A DNA stretch of 16,568 nt. Origin: an uncultured Clostridia bacterium. GTDB lineage: Bacteria; Bacillota; Clostridia; Oscillospirales; Ruminococcaceae. Each line of letters starts with the position of its first letter. Positions within the stretch are counted from its first letter, which is position 1. The DNA is taken from assembly GCA_947625455.1 (NCBI GenBank), contig CANQOJ010000031.1, positions 1-16,568 of the forward strand, written 5' to 3'. The notes below the pieces were generated by a model, which searched no databases, was not told where the DNA came from, and saw only the letters and a program-made list of their open reading frames with translations. Position numbers and translations under genes: made by a program. Positions 6,070 through 12,810 of the stretch are shown here, piece by piece.

Positions 6070-8030
6070 TATGACATCTCCTTTACATGGGTTTCGATAA
6101 AGTCAATTTCCTCGGGCGTAAGACCGTATTTTTTGTAAAGCTGCCTGTCTATCTCAGCCACGGATTTGCTCCAATCAATGTCGGAGTTTTCGGTGAAGTC
6201 TTGGAGGGGTATCATGCGGTAACAAGGCTTGCTACCATTCTGAGTTGCTTTTAATACGCCAAGTAAAGTTCTTGCAAATTTTGTCATTAAATATTTTTTA
6301 CAAGAACGAACTTCAATTTCTGTATCAAAATTACCAACACTTAAAAAGGTAATTGTAGCACCAACAGCAGGTTCGCTTAAAATCATATCCGGTAAAACTT
6401 CGCCAAATTTTCCGGTTCCATAAGCTTTCGATATAAACAGTTTATATTTATCAAGATTTACAACAGGTGTAACATAATCCCTGAGTATATATTTATAGCA
6501 TCTATCATTGCCTTCTCTTCCTAAAATACAGATATAATCCTTGCCATCATTTGGACATTCATTATAAAAAACTTCTGGGAGAGTTGAAAATATATTAGAT
6601 TGTAAATCATATTCATGCCCTTTACTTACTTTACCAGCCAAATTTGGATTTTCATCATATAATTTTTGTGTGAAATGATATGCAAAACTTGTAACCATTA
6701 CATCTGTAATACTCTGAAACTCGTTTGTTTCAAGAACCTTGTGAAAAATATCATTCAAAATAGGATATATTGTGAACACTTCAATCGCCCCATAATTTTT
6801 ATCTTCATCTCTATATGATATAGCAACACCGCCTTTTATTTCAACATTTTTAAATATTTCAGAAGAATCGGGATAATAATTGATAATCTTAAAATGTGTG
6901 TCGTTGAGCCGTTCTTCGTTCCATGCTTTTGGAGTATAACCGGTATTAAATAAAAAGCGTGCAGGAGTAATCAATAGTGTTGCTTTGCTAACTTTGTATG
7001 CCTCATTCATAAAATAATGATAAACCGGTGTTGCTGTATTGCTATCACCTTGTCTTTCCTCTTGATACGGCGGATTTCCAATGACATAACTAAACAGTTT
7101 CTTTCCCATGGTTTGCATCTCCTTTAAATCACTAAACTTCAGAGAAACCTTACTTCTCCAATCATATATTTCGCACGGCTTTTGTTCGGGCAGGCTGTTG
7201 TTCGACGTTCCCAAAAGCGTTAACTGTTCAAACTCCTCATACGGCTTGCCAAGCGGCACGGCGGCTTTCAGCCCGTCCATCTGCCATATATTTCTTGAGA
7301 TTATGTTCGCAATTTTCCGAAGTACATTATCGTCGGGTTTTCGCTCCCACCGCTCCTCATAATAATCCGCAAACGACAACAGCAAATTTATCCTTGCAAT
7401 CAGCAGATTGTCGCCCTGATACTCGTACCCGTAAACCGCCTCAAACGCCCTTTGCGCCCACTTCAGCCACTCGTCATAAGTATCCGTGTTTTCATTTACA
7501 ATCCTCAGCTTTCGGTCAAGCATTCCTATCCGCTTTTTCGGCGGGACAATCAGTTCTCCCGTTGACACGTCATACCGTGAAACAAGATACGGAGCCTCTC
7601 CGCAGGTTATCTCAAGGCGGCGGCTGTCAACATAGTGTTTCCACGTTTTGCGCTTAGGAAACTCTATCTTGTTCTCGGCGACTGTCCAAGCGTTGTTGTT
7701 CTCGCAGTTGAACACATTCGCCCACCCGAACCATTCCTCGTCGCAGTGGTTGTTCATCTTATTGCACAGCCACGCGGGCGTGAAAACCTCGGCTTTTTTG
7801 CGGGTGCGCTGTGCCTGCTCGTCAAGCGTTTTCTGAATACGCGGGCGGATAATGTCGGGGCGCTGTAACAGCGAAAATGCGTTCATCTGCACCTTGTCGG
7901 AAAACTCCTCGCCAAGCTCCTCGTAGGTGTCCGTCGCCCAGATGATGTTCTGTTTTGTCGTTTTATCTTTGAGCAGTATTTCTATCACATTCGCGACAGG
8001 ATAACTGCTGATGTCGATTAGTTTATCCAC
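6069..8030 (-). CDS. Eco57I-like adenine methylase subunit
   Basis: A 653-residue protein of the Eco57I-type methylase family, presumably methylating adenine at the recognition site of the restriction module it forms with the next gene. Motif X appears as EVFTPAWLCNKM (81-92) and the catalytic motif IV as NPPYQEE (319-325). Between them a block ITCGEAPYLV (141-150) sits where motif I (DPACGSG) would be expected, so the SAM pocket is divergent; GYEYQGDNLL (201-210) resembles the later conserved helix. The C-terminal half (about 330-650) is probably target recognition. Start: GTG at 8030, with AAAGGAGGT 10 bases upstream. The downstream helicase gene overlaps its stop by one base. Promoter at 8073-8101. 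The role is inferred from family and context; whether it methylates alone is not visible. Confidence 0.78.
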   Translation of the reverse strand: MDKLIDISSYPVANVIEILLKDKTTKQNIIWATDTYEELGEEFSDKVQMNAFSLLQRPDIIRPRIQKTLDEQAQRTRKKAEVFTPAWLCNKMNNHCDEEWFGWANVFNCENNNAWTVAENKIEFPKRKTWKHYVDSRRLEITCGEAPYLVSRYDVSTGELIVPPKKRIGMLDRKLRIVNENTDTYDEWLKWAQRAFEAVYGYEYQGDNLLIARINLLLSFADYYEERWERKPDDNVLRKIANIISRNIWQMDGLKAAVPLGKPYEEFEQLTLLGTSNNSLPEQKPCEIYDWRSKVSLKFSDLKEMQTMGKKLFSYVIGNPPYQEERQGDSNTATPVYHYFMNEAYKVSKATLLITPARFLFNTGYTPKAWNEERLNDTHFKIINYYPDSSEIFKNVEIKGGVAISYRDEDKNYGAIEVFTIYPILNDIFHKVLETNEFQSITDVMVTSFAYHFTQKLYDENPNLAGKVSKGHEYDLQSNIFSTLPEVFYNECPNDGKDYICILGREGNDRCYKYILRDYVTPVVNLDKYKLFISKAYGTGKFGEVLPDMILSEPAVGATITFLSVGNFDTEIEVRSCKKYLMTKFARTLLGVLKATQNGSKPCYRMIPLQDFTENSDIDWSKSVAEIDRQLYKKYGLTPEEIDFIETHVKEMS

Positions 8031-8072
8031 AAGAGGGAATACCTCCTTTCAGATGTGAAATGCGCTACTTTA

Positions 8073-8101
8073 ATTATACCACATTTTTCCGTTATTTGCA
8101 A
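8073..8101 (-). promoter_or_regulatory. SigmaA-type promoter of methylase/helicase operon
   Basis: On the minus strand TTGCAA (8101-8096), 17 bases, TATAAT (8078-8073), about 43 bases before the GTG start at 8030 and its AAAGGAGGT ribosome binding site. Confidence 0.75.
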
Positions 8102-8337
8102 GGGGTAATTGCAATATACAGCTTTGCGATTTATACAGCAATTTAACGGAATTTGCAGAGGCTTAAGTTCAGCCTTTCCAATTTTGCGTTATGTTTCACA
8201 GGCAGCAGTGACGTCGTATAGCGTCTGTTTCCTCAAGTTTCATATTAGCCTCACTATATCCCGATTTGCCGTTTTTAGCCTGCGCAAACTTGTTCTTACA
8301 TCCTGCCAACAAATAGCTTTCTCCGAAATTTTAGTAC
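8102..8337. other. Gene-free stretch between divergent operons
   Basis: No recognisable protein. The minus strand has short overlapping frames (for example one with QDVRTSLRRLKTANRDIVRL and one starting MKLEETDAIRRH) that end quickly and that I do not recognise. A strong promoter (8338-8366) points into this stretch from the right. It may be a leader, an unidentified small RNA or decayed coding sequence. Confidence 0.4.
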
Positions 8338-8366
8338 ATTATAGCAGATTTTGGACGAAATGTCAA
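8338..8366 (-). promoter_or_regulatory. Perfect consensus sigmaA promoter, no assigned gene
   Basis: On the minus strand TTGACA (8366-8361), exactly 17 bases, TATAAT (8343-8338). Both hexamers are perfect. The transcript would begin near 8331 and run about 300 bases before the methylase start, so it is either a second, distal promoter for that operon or drives an unrecognised small RNA or short ORF. Confidence 0.7.
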
Positions 8367-8443
8367 CACAAGAAAAGCTCCCCGCCTGAACAATGAACTG
8401 CATCGCCTGTGCTTTAAGACAACCCGCTTTCGGAATGGCAATC

Positions 8444-8470
8444 GAAAAAACCTCCACGTTTAAGTGGGGT
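8444..8470 (-). terminator. Putative terminator pointing left
   Basis: On the minus strand ACCCCAC pairs with GTGGAGGT (one bulged A) around a 6-base loop and is followed by six T. It would stop leftward transcripts arriving from the mcrB side before the methylase promoters. The stem is short and bulged. Confidence 0.4.
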
Positions 8471-8482
8471 ATTTAGGTATAA
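8470..8482 (+). repeat. 13-bp inverted repeat, left copy
   Basis: TATTTAGGTATAA here is the exact reverse complement of 12164-12176. The two copies bracket the mcrBC operon with its promoter. Confidence 0.45.
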
Positions 8483-8504
8483 ATTGGTATACTTTTCCTG
8501 TGTG

Positions 8505-8533
8505 TTGACTTTTAAGGCATTTTATGGTACAAT
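8505..8533 (+). promoter_or_regulatory. SigmaA-type promoter of mcrBC
   Basis: TTGACT (8505-8510), 17 bases, TACAAT (8528-8533), about 38 bases before the mcrB ATG. Confidence 0.8.
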
Positions 8534-8570
8534 ATTTACAAATGATTTCAACAGTTTGAGGAGTGGTTTT

Positions 8571-11033
8571 ATGTTTGACAAGGATATTCTGAAACGCGTG
8601 CTTGAAAATTACAAGCGCGATTTGCCCGGAAGATGGAAAGGCGAAGTTTTCAAATGGCAGGCTATAAAATGTTTTCAGGACAACTGGGACATAAACGCGC
8701 AGGATTTCCCGCAAATGCTTGAACGCTCCTTAGAGAAAACGGAGAATTTGCTTGCTTCAAATAAATACTTTCCAAAGCGTATGATTATTGAATTTGCGCA
8801 GTTGGCACCCGATAAAGTCCGCAATATGTTTGCTGAACTTTTTGACGAGAGCAAAGACGTATATGACAGAATTAACGCTTTTAAAGCGCAGTCGGCGGTT
8901 TTGCTGAAATTGAAAAAGCATAAAAGTGACACTGCACAGCATTTTCAAACCGAGAATTCCATTAGTGTATATTTGTGGCTTCGTTATCCCGATAAATATT
9001 ACATCTACAAATTCAGCGAGGTCAGAAGCGCCGCAGAAACGCTTAAAGCGGACTTCAGCATTAAAACAGGTGCTTATGCCGAAAATATCCGCAATTTTCT
9101 CCGGCTTTATGACGAGTTAAGTGAGGCGGTAAAAGAAGATGACGAGCTTGTAAAGCTGTTTAAATCACTGCTTACAGACGACTGTTATCCCGACCCGCAG
9201 TTAAAAACGCTGGCTATTGATGTGGGGTTTTATATCAGTAAAATGGATAAAGCGGGCGTTGAAATTGACGAGGGGAAAACAAACAATAATGAAAACCCGC
9301 AATATTGGCTTTATGCACCCGGAGAAAACGCTTGTATGTGGGACGAGTGCGTGAAAGAGGGGATAATTGCCATTGGCTGGGACAAGCTGGGCAATTACCG
9401 TCAATATGGGAGCAAGCAGGAAATAGCGCAGGCGTTGGGGAATACGCAGTCAATGTCGGCATTGGCAGTATGGCAGTTCCTGAACGAAATGAAAACGGGC
9501 GATATTGTCTTTGCAAAGAAAGGTTTATATTTGGTATTAGGTCGCGGCGTGGTTGAAAGCGAATATATTTACGACGCGTCACGCGAAAGATATAAGCATG
9601 TTCGGCGGGTGAAGTGGACAGATATTGCGGAAAATCCCTACCCCGGTCAGGCAACACAGAAAACTTTGACCGATATTACCGATAAGAAAGATGTTGTTGA
9701 TAAATTAAATAATCTCTATGATAAAGGCGAGGTTTCGGCGGTAAATCCTGTTGATAATGAAAACCCGCAATATTGGTGGCTGAACGCAAATCCGAAAATC
9801 TGGAGCTATTCCAACATTGCCATAGGAGAAACGCAGTCTTATACTCTTTACAACGAAAACGGGAACAAACGTCGCATTTTTCAGAATTTCCTCAACGCTA
9901 AGGCGGGAGATTTGATAATAGGTTATGAATCAAATCCCGTCAAACAAATTGTTGCTTTAGGTCGTGTTACCGGGCAAAACGGGAAAGAATTGTTTTTCGA
10001 GAAATCGGAAAGTCTTGCGTCACCAATTGATTATGCAACTTTGAAAAATTGCTCCGAGCTTGAAAATATGGAGTATTTTAAAAATCCGCAGGGCAGTTTT
10101 TTTGCGCTTACAAAAGATGAATATGATTTTATCCTCGATATTATCCGCGAGGAAAATCCAACAACCACGGCTGTTTCTGTCGATAAATACACCAAGCAAA
10201 ATTTCCTCGACGAAGTGTATATGACCGATGAAAACTACAAAAGCCTTGTCTCTGTCCTGCGCAATAAAATGAACATTATTTTGCAGGGCGCGCCGGGCGT
10301 TGGGAAAACCTTTGCCGCAAGACGGCTCGCGTGGTCGATTATGGGCGAACAGGACGACAACCGCATTGAATTCGTGCAGTTTCATCAGAGCTATTCTTAC
10401 GAGGATTTCGTGATGGGTTACAAGCCTGTCGAGGACAGTTTTCAGCTTAAATACGGCGTTTTCTACCGCTTCTGCAAAAAAGCCGAAAATCAGCCCGACA
10501 AGGATTTCTTCTTCATCATTGACGAAATCAACCGCGGAAATTTAAGCAAGATTTTCGGCGAATTGCTTATGCTTATCGAAAAGGATTACCGCGGCACAAA
10601 AGCCGTTTTGGCGTATGACGAGCGTCCGTTTTCCGTGCCGAAAAACCTCTATATTATCGGCATGATGAACACCGCCGACAGAAGTCTTGCTATGATTGAT
10701 TACGCGCTGCGCCGTCGTTTCGGTTTTTTTGAAATGGAGCCGGGATTTGATTCCAAGGGATTTGTTGAGTATCAAAACAGCCTCAACAGTGAAACATTTG
10801 ACAAGTTGATTTCAAAAATTAAAGAATTGAATAATGCAATAACTAACGACAAATCGCTCGGAAAAGGTTTCTGCATAGGACACAGCTATTTCTGCAACAG
10901 AGACGTTTGCGATGATGAATGGCTTCATAGCGTTGTTGATTACGACATTATCCCAACGCTAAGAGAATACTGGTTTGATAACACCGCCGAGCTTCAGCGC
11001 TGGGAGAGCATTTTGCAGGGTGTATTTAAATGA
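8571..11033 (+). CDS. mcrB: McrB-like GTPase with two tandem EVE domains
   Basis: The recognition and motor subunit of an McrBC-type, modification-dependent (type IV) restriction system. Start ATG 8571 is set by GAGGAG seven bases upstream; the frame is open further up but without such a site. The protein has 820 residues. Residues 1-235 are an unrecognised, mainly helical N-terminal domain. Two EVE/PUA-like modules follow, at about 240-350 (opening NPQYWLYAPGENA) and about 398-495 (opening NPQYWWLNANPKIW); each starts with the same NENPQYW hexapeptide-like block. EVE domains bind flipped modified bases. The C-terminal AAA+ domain has Walker A GAPGVGKT (573-580), Walker B FFFIIDEINR (about 646-655), the McrB signature MNTADRS (699-705) and arginine-rich LRRRF (713-717). 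mcrC overlaps by 4 bases. Which modified base is recognised cannot be read from sequence. Confidence 0.9.
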   Translation: MFDKDILKRVLENYKRDLPGRWKGEVFKWQAIKCFQDNWDINAQDFPQMLERSLEKTENLLASNKYFPKRMIIEFAQLAPDKVRNMFAELFDESKDVYDRINAFKAQSAVLLKLKKHKSDTAQHFQTENSISVYLWLRYPDKYYIYKFSEVRSAAETLKADFSIKTGAYAENIRNFLRLYDELSEAVKEDDELVKLFKSLLTDDCYPDPQLKTLAIDVGFYISKMDKAGVEIDEGKTNNNENPQYWLYAPGENACMWDECVKEGIIAIGWDKLGNYRQYGSKQEIAQALGNTQSMSALAVWQFLNEMKTGDIVFAKKGLYLVLGRGVVESEYIYDASRERYKHVRRVKWTDIAENPYPGQATQKTLTDITDKKDVVDKLNNLYDKGEVSAVNPVDNENPQYWWLNANPKIWSYSNIAIGETQSYTLYNENGNKRRIFQNFLNAKAGDLIIGYESNPVKQIVALGRVTGQNGKELFFEKSESLASPIDYATLKNCSELENMEYFKNPQGSFFALTKDEYDFILDIIREENPTTTAVSVDKYTKQNFLDEVYMTDENYKSLVSVLRNKMNIILQGAPGVGKTFAARRLAWSIMGEQDDNRIEFVQFHQSYSYEDFVMGYKPVEDSFQLKYGVFYRFCKKAENQPDKDFFFIIDEINRGNLSKIFGELLMLIEKDYRGTKAVLAYDERPFSVPKNLYIIGMMNTADRSLAMIDYALRRRFGFFEMEPGFDSKGFVEYQNSLNSETFDKLISKIKELNNAITNDKSLGKGFCIGHSYFCNRDVCDDEWLHSVVDYDIIPTLREYWFDNTAELQRWESILQGVFK

Positions 11034-12091
11034 CAAAACATAACAACCATTTCATAAAAAATATATATTATATGCTGTCATACGCCTTTACAACGCTAAG
11101 TCAGGGCGGGTATGAAAACATTGCCACAGAGGAATTTTCCAACATTCACAACCTTTTTGCGGCAATTCTCGCAAAAGGCATTAGCAGGCAGTTAAAGCAA
11201 GGTCTTTTTCGGGAATATCAGAGCTGCAAAGAGGATATATCAACAGTCCGCGGGAAAATTGCTATAACGGGGACGGTCAAAAATCGTCTTGCGAGAAAAC
11301 AGCTTATTTCCTGCGAGTATGACGAGCTGTCCGAAAATAATTTGTTAAATCGGATAATCAAAACAACCGCAATGCTTTTAATTCGCTGTGAAGATGTTGA
11401 TGATGAATATAAAAGCGAGCTTAAAAAGGAAATGCTGTTTTTCTCGAATGTTGATACCGTTGACCCCGCAAATGTTCGTTTTTCGTCAATCCGTTTTCAG
11501 CGAAACTGCGGTACATATCAGATGCTTATTGGAATATGTCAGCTGGTTTTAGAGGGCATGTTATTGACGACCGAAAACGGTGAATACAGGCTGGCTTCGT
11601 TTATTGACGAACAGCAGATGAGCCGTTTGTACGAGAAGTTTATTCTTGAATATTACGCGAAAGAATGTCCGCAAATCAAGGCTTCGGCTTCAAAAATACA
11701 CTGGGCACTGGACGATGAAAACGCGGCATTACTGCCCGAAATGCAGAGCGATATTATGCTCACAAAGGACAGCACGGTGCTTATTATTGACGCAAAATAT
11801 TATGCTCACACAACGCAGTCGCAATACGGTGTTAATACGCTTTACTCAAGCAATTTGTACCAAATTTTCACTTATGTAAAAAACAAGGACAAGGAATTTT
11901 CCGACAAGACGCACAAGGTTTCGGGAATGCTTTTGTACGCGTTAACCGACGAGGAAATTCAGCCAAACGAAAGCTATCAGATGAGCGGGAACAAAATCTC
12001 TGTCCGAACACTTGATTTAAACAGGGAGTTTTCGGAAATCGCCGAGCAATTGAATGTGATTGTGAGGGAGCATTTTGAAATTGACGATTAA
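11030..12091 (+). CDS. mcrC: McrC endonuclease subunit
   Basis: A 353-residue McrC homologue, the nuclease partner that docks on the McrB AAA+ ring and cuts DNA between modified sites. The C-terminal half carries a PD-(D/E)xK core: Glu202 in RLYEKFILEY, Asp241 in PEMQSDIML, and Asp254/Lys256 in LIIDAKYY. The N-terminal part (1-190, HFIKNIYYMLSYAF onward) is the McrB-binding region by family analogy. The ATG overlaps the mcrB stop (ATGA), giving coupled translation. Two terminators follow. All catalytic residues look intact. Confidence 0.9.
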   Translation: MTKHNNHFIKNIYYMLSYAFTTLSQGGYENIATEEFSNIHNLFAAILAKGISRQLKQGLFREYQSCKEDISTVRGKIAITGTVKNRLARKQLISCEYDELSENNLLNRIIKTTAMLLIRCEDVDDEYKSELKKEMLFFSNVDTVDPANVRFSSIRFQRNCGTYQMLIGICQLVLEGMLLTTENGEYRLASFIDEQQMSRLYEKFILEYYAKECPQIKASASKIHWALDDENAALLPEMQSDIMLTKDSTVLIIDAKYYAHTTQSQYGVNTLYSSNLYQIFTYVKNKDKEFSDKTHKVSGMLLYALTDEEIQPNESYQMSGNKISVRTLDLNREFSEIAEQLNVIVREHFEIDD

Positions 12092-12163
12092 AAAATGTGG
12101 CAACAAATTTGACGGGCAAACAAATTTTGCGCTCCTAATATCAATCTGCATTAGTATATCAAG

Positions 12164-12176
12164 TTATACCTAAATA
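12164..12176 (-). repeat. 13-bp inverted repeat, right copy
   Basis: TTATACCTAAATA, exact reverse complement of 8470-8482, located between the mcrC stop and its terminator. Confidence 0.45.
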
Positions 12177-12210
12177 TTAAATAAACCGCCTTAAACACAT
12201 AGTTTTTATT

Positions 12211-12237
12211 GCCGTTCCGAAAGGGGCGGCTTTTTTG
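12211..12237 (+). terminator. Terminator after mcrC
   Basis: GCCGTTCC, GAAA tetraloop, GGGGCGGC: an 8-bp stem (two G-U pairs) followed by TTTTTT. The 120 bases between the mcrC stop and this point hold no gene. Confidence 0.85.
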
Positions 12238-12345
12238 TTTTTGGCTAAAATTCGTTAATGTCTAACAAAAAACGATAATATTGCAAATTGATATTTGTTC
12301 AAAATCAATAAAAATCGGGTACTTTTGTACTCAATTGTGAACATT

Positions 12346-12372
12346 TCCGCTCCCAAAAGGGCGGATTTTTTG
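12346..12372 (+). terminator. Second terminator, similar to the first
   Basis: TCCG, two-base bulge, CCC, loop AAAA, GGGCGGA, then TTTTTT. The flank TTTTTTGTTTTTG is shared with the terminator at 12211-12237, which suggests either duplication or a separate short transcript between the two. Confidence 0.7.
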
Positions 12373-12530
12373 TTTTTGCAAAAAATTTTTTTAAAAAAAT
12401 TAGTTAGGTGGGGTAAATACGAACTTTCTGTTACACTTTATAAGTGAAGGGCAAGCGCAAGGAACAACCTCATAAAACAGAAAGGAGTGTGCAGCCAAAT
12501 GAAGTAAGAGTTTTCTAGTTTTACAGAGAT
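12373..12530 (+). other. AT-rich leader region of the polymerase element
   Basis: An A/T tract (12371-12401) is followed by a 13-base palindrome CACTT-TAT-AAGTG (12434-12446). An AAAGGAG site (12481-12487) lies before a two-codon ORF ATG AAG TAA (12499-12507), which may be a leader peptide. I find no convincing plus-strand promoter with 17-bp spacing here, although the polymerase transcript should start in or near this region. Confidence 0.4.
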
Positions 12531-12531
12531 G

Positions 12532-12624
12532 AAAAAAGAGCAGGGTACTTGGCAATACCCCGCCCTATGTTCATCGACACAAGAGAGGACAAGCCTCTGA
12601 ATTGTGATAGACGAACCCTTATCC
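12532..12624 (-). ncRNA. Putative ~93-nt antisense RNA opposite the polymerase leader
   Basis: A complete small transcription unit on the minus strand. The promoter at 12631-12659 would start RNA near 12624. The RNA contains an AGAGG-CTTGT-CCTCT hairpin (12598-12584) and ends in a 10-bp stem (12565-12556 with 12547-12538, loop 12555-12548) followed by six U (12537-12532). Two stem positions are G-U in this RNA but would be A-C mismatches in the opposite strand, so the structure fits minus-strand transcription specifically. No ORF is evident. It is fully complementary to the leader of the DNA polymerase gene, about 180 bases before the start codon. This arrangement recalls countertranscribed RNAs that control plasmid replication genes; the regulatory role is inference. 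Confidence 0.65.
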
Positions 12625-12810
12625 AAAGTAAGTATACCACATTTCAGTACAAAAGTCAATAGGCAGCCTGTATTCATTGAGCCTTTCGACAGCTTGTACT
12701 CTCTGACAACACCTTCCTGCTGCGTTTTAACAAGCCTGCAGGAGAATGAACGGTTCCGCTGCAAGCGGATAATACACGAAAAATTTGTGAAAGGAGAGTT
12801 ATTTTTATGA
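12604..12810 (+). CDS. Possible 68-aa ORF overlapping the polymerase start
   Basis: An open frame from GTG 12604 to a TGA that overlaps the polymerase ATG (ATGA). It contains VFIEPFDSLYSL and ENERFRCKRIIHEKFVKGEL. I do not recognise it. No ribosome binding site precedes the GTG, and the frame crosses the antisense promoter, so it may be fortuitous; the 4-base overlap is its main support. Confidence 0.25.
   Translation: MIDEPLSKVSIPHFSTKVNRQPVFIEPFDSLYSLTTPSCCVLTSLQENERFRCKRIIHEKFVKGELFL
12631..12659 (-). promoter_or_regulatory. SigmaA-type promoter of the antisense RNA
   Basis: On the minus strand TTGACT (12659-12654), 17 bases, TATACT (12636-12631), pointing away from the polymerase gene. 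Confidence 0.75.

Noticed and set aside
4867..6138. 423-codon open frame on the plus strand
   Set aside because: It lies wholly opposite the conserved helicase gene, shows no recognisable domain, and has no upstream ribosome binding site or promoter; it is a mirror-frame artefact.
9235..9657. 140-codon frame on the minus strand inside mcrB
   Set aside because: Opposite the first EVE domain of mcrB; composition is that of an antisense frame, and no expression signals are seen.
12499..12507. Two-codon ORF ATG AAG TAA with AAAGGAG upstream as a gene
   Set aside because: It could be a leader peptide but carries too little information to annotate as a coding gene; mentioned only in the leader region.
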